Assembly: GCA_024235715.1 (NCBI GenBank)
Contig: JACKLW010000007.1
Coordinates: 248,001-312,000 of the forward strand
Reading direction: 5' to 3'
DNA length: 64,000 bases
From: Accumulibacter sp.
Lineage (GTDB): Bacteria > Pseudomonadota > Gammaproteobacteria > Burkholderiales > Rhodocyclaceae
Shown here: positions 17,373 to 25,970 of the stretch, in pieces
Layout: each line of letters opens with the position of its first letter
How positions within the stretch are numbered: position 1 is the first letter of the stretch
The notes under the pieces: generated by a model
What the model saw: the letters and a program-made list of their open reading frames with translations, nothing else
What the model was told of the DNA's origin: nothing
Database searches by the model: none
Program-made: the position numbers and the translations under genes

Positions 17373-18692
17373 ATGAATACGAACCCCAAAGGGGTCCAGA
17401 CCAGTGAAAATGCAAAGTTCGGCCTGGCAAGACTGGCCCTGTTGTCGCTTCTCACAGGTGCCGCAATCGGCTTGGTCATCGGGTGCTTTCGCTTGGCGCT
17501 GGACCACATGAACGCTGCTCGCACTGAAACAATCACCTGGGCCCACCAATGGCCGGTGCTTGGCTTCGTCCTGGTTTGTGCCTCGGTTGCAGCAACCACC
17601 GCTCTTGCTGCCTGGCTGGTGCAGCGTTCCGGGCAACCTGCGGCTGGCAGCGGTATTCCCCATGTCGAGGCAGTGATCGAGGGCACGTTGCCCGCCGCCC
17701 CGCTGCTGTTGCTGCCCGTCAAGTTCGTGGGTGGCTTGCTGGCTATTGGGGGTGGCCTGGCGCTCGGGCGCGAAGGCCCAAGCGTGCAGATGGGCGCCAA
17801 CCTGGCGCAGTTCTGCGGAAGCACTTTCCGGCTGCCGACCACGGATCGAATTGCCCTTTTCGCATCGGGTGCCGGTGCCGGGCTGGCGGTGGCCTTCAAT
17901 GCCCCCATGGCTGGATCGGTGTTCGTGCTGGAAGAACTGGTCCGTCGATTCGATATCCGGATTGCCATCGCCGCACTGGGTGCTTCCTGTTCAGCCATTG
18001 CGGTGGCGTCACTGTTGCTCGGGCAGCAACCTGACTTCAATGTCGCCGACCTCCCCGTTCCAAGCACCTGGACCGGCCCCATCTTCGGCTTGTTGGGAAT
18101 CCTGGCCGGGTTGGCAGGGGTTGCATACAACCGGCTGATCATCAAGACCTGCGCGTTGTTCGACGGATTGACCCGTTGGCGACCGGAGTTTCGGGCGCTC
18201 CTTATCGGTGCACTGGTCGGTGCATTGGCCTGGTTTGCCCCGCACATGGTCGGCGGCGGCGATGAGATTTCCCAGCAGGTCCTGGTCGGTGGCATTGGGC
18301 TGGCGGCATTGCCCGTCATCTTTGCCGTTCGCTTTGTGCTCGGCTCGTTGTCCTACGCCGCGGGCACGCCGGGTGGCCTGTTCGCACCCATCCTGGCGTT
18401 GGGCGGCTGCCTTGGCCTGGGATTCGGTCTGCTGTGCCCGCAGTTTGTGGCAGATTCCGGTGCCACCCCCATCACCTTTGCGATCGCCGGTATGGCGGCT
18501 TTTCTAACCGCAACGGTGCGAGCGCCAGTGACGGGAATGATCCTGATCTTCGAGATGACCGGTGCCTTCAATCAGGCATTACCAATGCTTTGGGCATGTT
18601 TTGCGGCGATGGCCGTTCCCACGTTGATGGGCAATTCGCCAATTTACGATTCCATGAAGGCTCGTACGATCGGCGTAGCCAAGACGATGTAA
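17373..18692 (+). CDS. clcA: ClC-type chloride channel / H+-Cl- antiporter
   Basis: A 439-residue membrane protein with the ClC selectivity motifs GSGIPHVEA, GREGPSVQMGA and GGLFAPILALGG. The gating glutamate is present in GREGP. The second, proton-pathway glutamate is likely the one in VLEELVRRF, so coupled H+/Cl- exchange is more probable than a simple channel. No C-terminal CBS domains are present. ATG 17373 is chosen; the upstream ORF extension overlaps the truncated repeat copy on the other strand. CorA- and K+ channel-like genes follow on the same strand, forming a small ion-transport set inserted between two direct repeats. Confidence 0.9.
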   Translation: MNTNPKGVQTSENAKFGLARLALLSLLTGAAIGLVIGCFRLALDHMNAARTETITWAHQWPVLGFVLVCASVAATTALAAWLVQRSGQPAAGSGIPHVEAVIEGTLPAAPLLLLPVKFVGGLLAIGGGLALGREGPSVQMGANLAQFCGSTFRLPTTDRIALFASGAGAGLAVAFNAPMAGSVFVLEELVRRFDIRIAIAALGASCSAIAVASLLLGQQPDFNVADLPVPSTWTGPIFGLLGILAGLAGVAYNRLIIKTCALFDGLTRWRPEFRALLIGALVGALAWFAPHMVGGGDEISQQVLVGGIGLAALPVIFAVRFVLGSLSYAAGTPGGLFAPILALGGCLGLGFGLLCPQFVADSGATPITFAIAGMAAFLTATVRAPVTGMILIFEMTGAFNQALPMLWACFAAMAVPTLMGNSPIYDSMKARTIGVAKTM

Positions 18693-18740
18693 TGGCTGGT
18701 GCCCTAACGCGCTGCCATTACCCACCGGAGATAATCCGCC

Positions 18741-19773
18741 ATGCCTGAGATCACCCGATTCGGTTCCGGAAAAGCCGGCGATGATACCTGTCCCGATGGC
18801 GTCACCTGGTTCGACATCAACGTTGCTGACAACGCCGATCACGAATGGCGGATGGCTTGGCAGGAAATCAGTGAGCAGACGAGAACGGCATTGTTGGAAC
18901 CAATGCACTTCAGTCATTATGAACAAGTGCCAGATGGCACATTGCGTAGCATGAGGATGCTGCGTCCCGGTGCAAAGGCCGATCTCACTGATCTCGGTGA
19001 CCTAAAGCTGCTGATCGGCCCGACCACGGCAGTCACCTTGCGATCGGGGAAAGTCGCAGCCGTGGAGCAGTTGCGACAGAACCTGACGTCGAACAAGCCG
19101 CTGGTGACAGCGGTGGACTTGCTCGGCTTCTTGGTCACGGGTATGACCAGCCGGATGGAACCGGTCATCTCCGATCTGACCCAGGACATTGATGACGTCG
19201 AGGATGCTATGCTCGACGGCGGTCTGGTACCACTCCAACTGGCGCTGAGCGAGTTTCAGCGCCGAATCTTTCGCGCCAGGCGGCAAGTGAAGTACACCCG
19301 GGAGGTGCTTGATCCGGTGACTACCGATCTCACCCTGGCGCTGGACGCCGACGACCGTGAAACCCTGGTCAGGGGGTCGAAGCACGTGGCGCGCTATTTG
19401 CAAAGGCTGGATGAATGCCGCACGCGAGTGCAGACGCTGGGGCGATCAGATAGAGGCGCAATGCTTGCAGATCATCGCCTGTTCCAGCCTCAACGTGACA
19501 ATCGTCGCAACCGCGTTCTTGCCTCTGAGTTTCATTACCGGCCTGCTCGGGATGAATGTGGCTGGAATACCGGAACAACATAGCCCCTATGGTCTTTGGC
19601 TTGTAACCGGCTTGTCCGTCATCATGTCCGTGCTGCCCTGGCTGGTGCTGCGTCGTCAGACGCACGGTCGCTATCCGAATCAGGCAAGCACTGGCAAGAA
19701 GAAGCCTGGGCGACCGGCGGAGACAACGCCGCCGGATAACGAAGGCATGGGCCATAAGTCAGGAGGAATCCAA
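18741..19773 (+). pseudogene. CorA-family Mg2+/divalent cation transporter, single-base frameshift
   Basis: The first frame from ATG 18741 gives the CorA cytoplasmic domain (GVTWFDINVADN, LTDLGDLKLLIGPTTAV, SRMEPVISDLTQDIDDVEDAML). At 19439-19442 a GGGG run shifts the frame. With one G removed the protein continues QTLGDQIEAQCLQI into VATAFLPLSFITGLLGMNVAGIP. That includes the pore signature GMN and is followed by the second membrane helix. Without correction the protein stops at 19583 and lacks the pore. There is no stop between the CorA end and the K+ channel part, so a corrected gene would encode a CorA-channel fusion. Its ribosome-binding site is GGAG at about 18727. Confidence 0.8.
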
Positions 19774-19776
19774 TTG
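19761..19776 (+). promoter_or_regulatory. internal ribosome-binding site and TTG start for the channel
   Basis: AGGAGG at 19761-19766 is followed after 7 nt by an in-frame TTG at 19774-19776. This is a near-perfect Shine-Dalgarno sequence inside the continuous CorA-channel frame. It would allow the channel to be made on its own. Confidence 0.55.
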
Positions 19777-20238
19777 CAGAGCGATCGTCCATTTTCTCGG
19801 AGCCGGATTGGTGGGATCCATGGTTTTGCAGTGTTGCTGGCGCTTGTATTGTTCTATCTTCATGTGGTCGTGATCTTTGACGTGATCGCCGAGATGCTCC
19901 GTTTCAAGCCGTGGATGCTGGAGCATCTGGGACCAAAACATACTGGTAAGATCTTCCTGCTCGGTAGCTTCTTCGCACTACTGTTGGCGCACGTTGCGGA
20001 GGCCGCGGTATGGGGCCTTTTTTTTCGCGGGACTCGGCTGTTACCCAGCATTACCGACGGTATTTACTTCACCGCCGCGTCGATCACGACGCTGGGCTAC
20101 GGCGACATCCTGCTGAAGTATCCCTGGCGACATCTTGGGACGCTGATCGCAATAACGGGGGTGCTGATGTTCGGTTGTTCGACGGCGTTCCTGTTCGTGG
20201 TTCTACAGGACGTCTGGCAGCATTCATTGACAGGCTGA
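19774..20238 (+). CDS. 2-3 TM potassium channel domain protein
   Basis: A 154-residue protein with membrane segments (HGFAVLLALVLFYLHVVVIF and a second around LLGSFFALLLAHVAEAAVW). It has a pore loop with the K+ selectivity filter TLGYGD and a final helix GVLMFGCSTAFLFVVLQDV. The filter identifies an ion-channel (Ion_trans_2-like) domain. The start is either TTG 19774, which has a strong ribosome-binding site, or ATG 19747 (MGHKSGG). Because the upstream CorA frame runs in without a stop, it may also be produced as a C-terminal domain of a CorA fusion. No RCK regulatory domain follows. Confidence 0.75.
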   Translation: MQSDRPFSRSRIGGIHGFAVLLALVLFYLHVVVIFDVIAEMLRFKPWMLEHLGPKHTGKIFLLGSFFALLLAHVAEAAVWGLFFRGTRLLPSITDGIYFTAASITTLGYGDILLKYPWRHLGTLIAITGVLMFGCSTAFLFVVLQDVWQHSLTG

Positions 20239-20417
20239 AGCTGCGTTGACTTGGCACTGAACCAGTTGCGCGGCGCGCTATAGACAAGAAGCAGGTTTCA
20301 TGGCCTATTTGCCCCAATGGCGCGCATCGTCTGGATCATCAGCCCTGGCCGCCGCCGTGCCAGAGTCCGACGGTCGCCACGCGCGGAGGCAGCGCCGGTT
20401 TCGTCAAGAGGACTGGC

Positions 20418-21632
20418 TCACTTGGAAATCGTGATCGGAAGATCGACGCCCTTGACTTCGCCGACGGCGGTCTGGAAGAGGTCGCCGAGCATGGCGAATG
20501 TCGAGCGGTCCCACTGTGTGTCGCCGACGCTGTAGCTGCGCCCGGCGAAGTCGACCGAGGCGATGGTCGTCGGCGGCGTTTCGGAAATCGTGATGTGCAG
20601 CGCCGAACGCGGATTTTCTGCGGTTGGCCCGGTGCGCGGATCCGGAGCGACGTCAAACTCCGGAACGGCGCGCGCGCCGTTGGCGACGAAAGCCAGCATT
20701 TGCAGCATGCTGCGCAGTTTGATCGCGCCGTGAACGGCGAAGTCGCCGCCGGGTCCGTCCGGCCGAACATCGAGGAAGACGAAGCCGCGCGGGTTGCGCT
20801 TGATCCGCTCGTTCAGCTCGAAACGCGCCTGATTGCCGAGCGACATCGGATCAATATTCATCACCACCACGCGTCCTGCCTGAAAGCGCGTCAGTTGGTA
20901 GGCGCCGTCGGCGGTGCGGCGCCACTGCAGCCCTTCCTTCTCGGCGTTGATGACGTCGGCCGCGCTCGGTGCGGCCTTCAACGCCGGCGCTATCGGTTCC
21001 TCGAAGACCAGGGTTCGCACGAACAGCTTGCGGCTGTCATTCAGCCAGCGCAGGTGCGTGGCGATGCGCCGGAACTCGGTGTATTCGTCTGGCCGCGCCG
21101 GGTCGTTGCCGATGAAGCGGGCGAAGCTGCCGTCGGCGTTCTGCACTTCGATCCCGGAAGCAAGCAGTCGCGTCACCCGGTCAATCGCACCACCCTGGAA
21201 GACCAGGAACTCGTATGACTGGTCCTTGAACGGCGTCAGGACGCGCTCGGTGAACGCCTGTCCGGAGAGCGGGTGAATGCTGAAGGTCGGGTTTTCGGAG
21301 GCGCCGGTGCCGGCGTTCAGGCCCAGGAAGCTATCGCCCGCGGTCCGGTGCCACTCGCCGCCGACACCGAGCGTGGTCGTCCAGTTGAAGGTCGCGGCGA
21401 TGGTCGAGGTCGATGTGAAGTGCACCGGCTTGCCGTTGTCGGTGCGGGCAATGTTCAGCAGCAGCAGTTTCTGGTCGAGGCGGCTGGTGACTTCGTCGTA
21501 GCCGAGCACTTGCCGCTCGAGCACCGGCGGGCCGGCGCAGCCGGCGAGCGCCACAGCCAACAGGACCGGCGCGGCGGCGCGCGCAAGTGGCGAGAAATCC
21601 CGGCCATTCGCCTGCAGATGGGGATTGTTCAT
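20418..21632 (-). CDS. uncharacterised lipoprotein
   Basis: A 404-residue protein with a signal segment ending in the lipobox LAGC (VLLAVALAGCAGPP), so it is lipid-anchored. ATG 21632 has an AGGA ribosome-binding site; the ORF runs further upstream without support. Visible segments include EVTSRLDQKLLLLNIARTDN, GEWHRTAGDS near residue 100, and a C-terminal HITISET, SYSVGDTQWDRSTFAMLGDLF and LPITISK. I do not recognise a named family. The DQKLLLLNIAR motif followed by a FTSTSTIAATF strand suggests an envelope-associated beta-rich protein. Its C-terminal ~100 residues are duplicated at 17041-17352. Confidence 0.75.
   Translation of the reverse strand: MNNPHLQANGRDFSPLARAAAPVLLAVALAGCAGPPVLERQVLGYDEVTSRLDQKLLLLNIARTDNGKPVHFTSTSTIAATFNWTTTLGVGGEWHRTAGDSFLGLNAGTGASENPTFSIHPLSGQAFTERVLTPFKDQSYEFLVFQGGAIDRVTRLLASGIEVQNADGSFARFIGNDPARPDEYTEFRRIATHLRWLNDSRKLFVRTLVFEEPIAPALKAAPSAADVINAEKEGLQWRRTADGAYQLTRFQAGRVVVMNIDPMSLGNQARFELNERIKRNPRGFVFLDVRPDGPGGDFAVHGAIKLRSMLQMLAFVANGARAVPEFDVAPDPRTGPTAENPRSALHITISETPPTTIASVDFAGRSYSVGDTQWDRSTFAMLGDLFQTAVGEVKGVDLPITISK
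20420..20715. repeat. direct repeat copy B (~300 bp, imperfect)
   Basis: The 3' end of the intact lipoprotein gene, matching copy A at 17043-17341. The copies are in direct orientation about 3.4 kb apart. Recombination between them would delete the ion-transport block and one copy. Confidence 0.85.
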
Positions 21633-21768
21633 GTCAAGGAGTTCCTGAGTTACGGCTGGCGAAGCAGACGGACGGCGGTCAGGCTGCCGTCGTGTCTCCA
21701 GCACGGGCGAGGCCGCCCGTGCCCGGCGCCGGCGCTGCCGGAGCGGGCTTGGGCAAGCGTCTCGCCCT

Positions 21769-22569
21769 TCAGCCCGGCAGCGGCTCCGGGTTGCCGAGGG
21801 CGGTCGTATTCAGCCCGCCATCGACGTACATGATCTCGCCGGTGATCGCGCTGGCCAGGTCGGAGAGCATGAAGGCGGCGGCGTTGCCGACTTCGTCGAT
21901 GGTGATGTTGCGCCGCAGCGGTGCGTTGTGGGCGTTGTAGGCAAGCAGGCGCGAGAAGTTGCCGATGCCGGAAGCGGCCAGGGTCTTGATCGGGCCGGCC
22001 GAGATGGCGTTGGCGCGGATGCCCTGCGGGCCGAGGCAGAAGGCGAGGTAGCGCGTGGCTGCCTCGAGACTGGCCTTGGCCAGACCCATGGTGTTGTAGT
22101 TGGGCAGGGTGCGTTCGGCGCCGAGGTAGGAGAGCGCCAGCAAGGCCGGATTGCGGCCTTTCAGCAGCAGCGGCCTGGCGGCCTTGGCCAGCCCGGCGTA
22201 GCTGTAGGATGAAACGTCGTGTGCGATACGGAAAGCGTCGCGGGTGATCCCTTCGAGGAAGTCGCCCTCGATGGCTTCGCCGGGTGCATAGGCGATCGAA
22301 TGCACCAGGCCTTCGAGGCCGTCCCACTGCTCGCCGAGGGCGGCGAAGAGGGCGTCGATATCGGCATCCTCGGCGACGTCGCAGCGATACACCAGCTTGC
22401 TGTCGAACTCGGCGGCGAATTTTGCGACGCGCCCTTCGAAGCGTTCGTTCTGGTAGGTGAAGGCCAGCTGCGCACCTTCGCGGTGGCAGGCCCTGGCGAT
22501 ACCGTAGGCGATCGAGTGTTTCGACAGTACGCCGGTGATCAGAATGCGCTTGTCGGCGAGGAATCCCAT
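21769..22569 (-). CDS. fabI: enoyl-[acyl-carrier-protein] reductase (NADH), FabI type
   Basis: A 266-residue SDR-fold enzyme that reduces trans-2-enoyl-ACP in the last step of each fatty-acid elongation cycle. The FabI-specific start [24 protein letters not shown] is present, as are VHSIAYAP and the catalytic Y-x6-K pattern (Tyr in [11 protein letters not shown]). It ends with [18 protein letters not shown]. Length is typical. It is a likely target for enoyl-reductase inhibitors. It is divergent from the ABC transporter operon, with its promoter in the 22570-22767 gap. Confidence 0.96.
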   Translation of the reverse strand: MGFLADKRILITGVLSKHSIAYGIARACHREGAQLAFTYQNERFEGRVAKFAAEFDSKLVYRCDVAEDADIDALFAALGEQWDGLEGLVHSIAYAPGEAIEGDFLEGITRDAFRIAHDVSSYSYAGLAKAARPLLLKGRNPALLALSYLGAERTLPNYNTMGLAKASLEAATRYLAFCLGPQGIRANAISAGPIKTLAASGIGNFSRLLAYNAHNAPLRRNITIDEVGNAAAFMLSDLASAITGEIMYVDGGLNTTALGNPEPLPG

Positions 22570-22633
22570 GACTTCTCCCGTAACTAGAATGGGCTGCGTT
22601 GGCAGGTTTTTTGCGAATCAGTTTAACCGCGGC

Positions 22634-22639
22634 ATTATA
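22634..22639 (-). promoter_or_regulatory. candidate -10 element for fabI
   Basis: The reverse strand reads TATAAT here, a perfect -10, about 65 nt before the fabI start codon. No good -35 is seen at 16-18 bp, so the promoter assignment is tentative. Confidence 0.35.
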
Positions 22640-22767
22640 AAGGAATTGCGGGCCCTGCCGCCGGCCAATGTCCCGGGCGCAAGGGGCGCGGCGCGGGTGC
22701 CCGTGAATGCGGCCGAATGCCGTTCGCCACGGCCAAAACGGTTGCACTTCGCGGTAGACTTGCGCCC

Positions 22768-24930
22768 ATGCGCTTCCCTCGCCTCGCCCTGCTGTCGCTG
22801 CTGCTCATGCTCACGGCTTGCGCCAGCGAACAGAACGATCCCTATCCGAAGGCCGAGCGCGGCAAGAACATCCTCTATTCGGCGTTCACCGATCGTCCGA
22901 AGCACCTCGATCCGGTGCAGTCGTACAGCGAGGACGAGATCACCTTCACTGCGCAGATCTACGAGCCGCCGCTGCAGTACCACTATCTGAAGCGACCGTA
23001 CACGCTGATTCCGGCGACCAGCGAGAGCGTGCCGGTGCCGCGCTACTACGATGCCGAGGGGCGCGAGCTGCCAGCCGATGCACCGGCAGCGGAGATCGCG
23101 CGCAGCGTCTACGACATTCGCATTCGTCCGGGCATCCGCTACCAGCCGCATCCGGCGTTTGCCACGGACGGCAAGGGTCAGCCGGTCTATGGCGACCTCG
23201 ACGCCGGGAAGCTGCACGGCATCGATGCCATCGCCGACTTTGCCGTGACCGGCAGCCGCGAGCTGGTTGCCGACGACTACATCTACCAGATCAAGCGCCT
23301 GGCGCATCCGCGCCTGCATTCGCCGATCTTCAGCATGATGGGCGAGCGCATCATCGGCCTGCGCGAACTTGGTAGCACGCTGCGCGAGGCAGACAGGGAG
23401 CTGCCGCCCGGCGCCTGGCTGGATCTCGACCGCTTTTCGCTGGCCGGCGTCAGCCGCCTCGACCGCTACACCTACCGCATCGAGTTGCGCGGCAAGTATC
23501 CGCAGTTTCCCTACTGGCTGGCGATGCCTTTCTTTGCGCCGGTGCCGCGCGAGGTCGACCGCTTCTACAGCATGCCGGGAATGGCCGAGAAGAACCTGAC
23601 GCTCGACTGGTACCCGGTCGGCACCGGACCGTTCATGCTGACCCGCAACGACCCGAACAGCCGCATGGTGCTCGAACGCAACCCGAACTTCCATGGCGAG
23701 ACCTATCCCTGTGTCGGCGAGCCGGGGGACGCGGCAGCAGGGCTGCTCGACGACTGCGGCAAGGCCTTGCCATTCATCGACAAGGCGGTCTTTTCGCGCG
23801 AGAAGGAGGCGATTCCCTACTGGAACAAGTTCCTGCAGGGCTATTACGACGCCTCGGGGATTTCGTCGGACAGCTTCGACCAGGCGGTTCGCCTCGGCGT
23901 CGGCGGCGACGTGCGCCTCACCGACGAGATGCGCGAAAAGGGCATCCGGCTGCTGACCAGCGTTCGCCCGTCGGTCTTCTACATGGGTTTCAACATGCTC
24001 GATCCGGTCGTCGGCGGCCTCTCGGAGCAGGCGACCAAGCTGCGCCAGGCGTTGTCGATCGCCATCGACCAGGAGGAGTTCATCTCGATCTTCATGAACG
24101 GTCGCGGCATTGCGGCGACCAGTCCCCTGCCGCCGGGGATATTCGGCTACCTCGAAGGCGAGGCGGGCAGCAACCCGGTGGTGTACGACTGGGTCGACGG
24201 GCGGCCGCGACGCAAGTCGATCGAAGAGGCGAAGAAGCTGCTCGCCGAAGCCGGCTGGCCGAATGGCCGCAACGCCAGGACCGGCGAGCCGCTGGTGCTC
24301 AACCTCGACACCACCAGCGGGGGCATGGGCGAGAAGTCGCGGCTCGACTGGCTGACCCGGCAGTTCGCCAAGCTCGACATCCAGCTGGTCGTTCGCTCGA
24401 CCGATTTCAACCGCTTCCAGGAGAAGATTCGCAAGGGGGCGGTACAGCTCTACTACCTGGGCTGGAACGCCGACTACCCCGATCCGGAAAACTTTCTCTT
24501 CCTGCTCGACGGCACCGATGGCAAGGTCGCCGTCGGCGGCGAGAATGCCTCCAATTATGTCAATCCCGAGTACGACCGCCTGTTCGAGCGCATGAAGAAC
24601 ATGGAAAGCGACGGGCCGCGTGGCGCCGAGCGCCTGGCCATCATCCGCGAGGCGATCGCCCTGCTGCAGCACGACGCGCCGTGGATCTTCGGCTTTCACC
24701 CGAAGAGCTATACCCTGGGGCATAGCTGGCTGCACAACCGCAAGTCCACCGACGTCGGCAACAACATCCTCAAGTACCAGCGCATCGACGTCGCCGGGCG
24801 CGAGCGCCTGCGGCAGCAATGGAACGAGCCGGTGCTCTGGCCTCTGCTCGCGGCCGTGCTGCTGCTGGTCGCCGTGATCCTGCCGGCGGCGGTTGGCTAT
24901 CGGCGTCGCGAGCGCGGAACGGCGCGCTGA
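22768..24930 (+). CDS. peptide/oligopeptide ABC transporter substrate-binding lipoprotein with C-terminal membrane helix
   Basis: A 720-residue family-5 extracellular solute-binding protein (DppA/OppA/YejA-like). It has a signal peptide with lipobox LTAC. The opening FTDRPKHLDPVQSYSEDEITF is the family pattern, followed by the lobe segments LDWYPVGTGPFMLTRNDPN and FYMGFNMLDP. ATG 22768 is chosen because the signal peptide starts there. Unusually, the C terminus has a hydrophobic helix (LWPLLAAVLLLVAVILPAAVGY) followed by basic residues, so the protein may be anchored at both ends. Two permease genes and a double ATPase gene follow, giving a full importer. Confidence 0.92.
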   Translation: MRFPRLALLSLLLMLTACASEQNDPYPKAERGKNILYSAFTDRPKHLDPVQSYSEDEITFTAQIYEPPLQYHYLKRPYTLIPATSESVPVPRYYDAEGRELPADAPAAEIARSVYDIRIRPGIRYQPHPAFATDGKGQPVYGDLDAGKLHGIDAIADFAVTGSRELVADDYIYQIKRLAHPRLHSPIFSMMGERIIGLRELGSTLREADRELPPGAWLDLDRFSLAGVSRLDRYTYRIELRGKYPQFPYWLAMPFFAPVPREVDRFYSMPGMAEKNLTLDWYPVGTGPFMLTRNDPNSRMVLERNPNFHGETYPCVGEPGDAAAGLLDDCGKALPFIDKAVFSREKEAIPYWNKFLQGYYDASGISSDSFDQAVRLGVGGDVRLTDEMREKGIRLLTSVRPSVFYMGFNMLDPVVGGLSEQATKLRQALSIAIDQEEFISIFMNGRGIAATSPLPPGIFGYLEGEAGSNPVVYDWVDGRPRRKSIEEAKKLLAEAGWPNGRNARTGEPLVLNLDTTSGGMGEKSRLDWLTRQFAKLDIQLVVRSTDFNRFQEKIRKGAVQLYYLGWNADYPDPENFLFLLDGTDGKVAVGGENASNYVNPEYDRLFERMKNMESDGPRGAERLAIIREAIALLQHDAPWIFGFHPKSYTLGHSWLHNRKSTDVGNNILKYQRIDVAGRERLRQQWNEPVLWPLLAAVLLLVAVILPAAVGYRRRERGTAR

Positions 24931-24992
24931 TGGGCGCCGTTCCGCCCGTGCGCCGGCCTGCCTCGGCATGGCTTGAGGTATAGTCGCCCACC

Positions 24993-25970
24993 ATGCTCGC
25001 CTACCTCGTTCGCCGACTGCTCTATGCGCTGCCGATCCTGATCGGCGTGAATGTGATCACCTTCGCGCTGTTCTTCGTCGTCAATACCCCCGACGACATG
25101 GCGCGTATGCAGCTCGGCGTCAAGCGCGTGACGCCGGAGGCAATCGACAAGTGGAAGGCGCAGCGCGGCTACGACAAGCCGCTGTTCATCAACGACGCAG
25201 CGAGCGGCAGCGCGGTGTTCACCGATACCATCTTCTTCAGCAAGTCGGCGCGCATGTTCGCCGGCGACTTCGGGCGCGCCGAGGATGGTCGCGACATCGC
25301 CCGCGAGATCACCTCGCGGATGGGGCCATCGCTGGCCATCGCACTGCCGACCTTCGTCCTCGGCCTGCTGGTGACCGTCTCGTTTGCCCTGATGCTGACC
25401 TTCTTTCGCGCCAGCTACCTCGACTTCTGGGGCGTCGTGCTGTGCGTGGCGATGATGTCGATCTCCGGGCTGTTCTACATCATCGGCGGGCAGTTCCTGA
25501 TCAGCAAGCTCTGGAAGCTGGTGCCCATCTCGGGCTACGGTAGCGGCCTCGATGCCTGGAAGTTCGTCATCCTGCCGGTGCTGATCGGCGTCATCTCGGG
25601 GATCGGTTCGTCGACCCGCTGGTATCGCACCATCTTCCTCGAGGAAATCTCCCGCGACTACGTGCGCACGGCGCGCGCCAAGGGGCTCTCCGAGCTGGTG
25701 GTGCTCTTTCGCCATGTCTTGCGCAACGCGATGATTCCGATCCTGACCGGCGTGGTGGTGGTCATCCCGCTGCTGTTCATGGGCTCGCTGCTCACCGAAT
25801 CGTTCTTCGGCATTCCCGGCCTGGGCAGCTATACCATCGACGCCATCAACGCGCAGGATTTCGCGGTGGTTCGGGCGATGGTCTTCATCGGCTCGGTGTT
25901 GTACATCGTCGGCCTGATCCTCACCGATCTCTCCTATACCTTCGTCGACCCGCGGATTCGTTTCAACTGA
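24993..25970 (+). CDS. ABC transporter permease, DppB/YejB type
   Basis: A 325-residue inner-membrane protein starting LAYLVRRLLYALPILIGVNVITF, as DppB/OppB-type permeases do. The cytoplasmic coupling motif is seen in EEISRDYVRTARAKGLSELVVLF, followed by the GIPGLGSYTIDAI region. It forms the translocation channel with the next gene product. It begins 62 bp after the binding-protein gene, and its stop codon TGA overlaps the start of the next permease (ATGA). It carries a longer first periplasmic loop than usual, a feature of the YejB branch. The transported substrate is probably an oligopeptide; this is family inference. Confidence 0.92.
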   Translation: MLAYLVRRLLYALPILIGVNVITFALFFVVNTPDDMARMQLGVKRVTPEAIDKWKAQRGYDKPLFINDAASGSAVFTDTIFFSKSARMFAGDFGRAEDGRDIAREITSRMGPSLAIALPTFVLGLLVTVSFALMLTFFRASYLDFWGVVLCVAMMSISGLFYIIGGQFLISKLWKLVPISGYGSGLDAWKFVILPVLIGVISGIGSSTRWYRTIFLEEISRDYVRTARAKGLSELVVLFRHVLRNAMIPILTGVVVVIPLLFMGSLLTESFFGIPGLGSYTIDAINAQDFAVVRAMVFIGSVLYIVGLILTDLSYTFVDPRIRFN

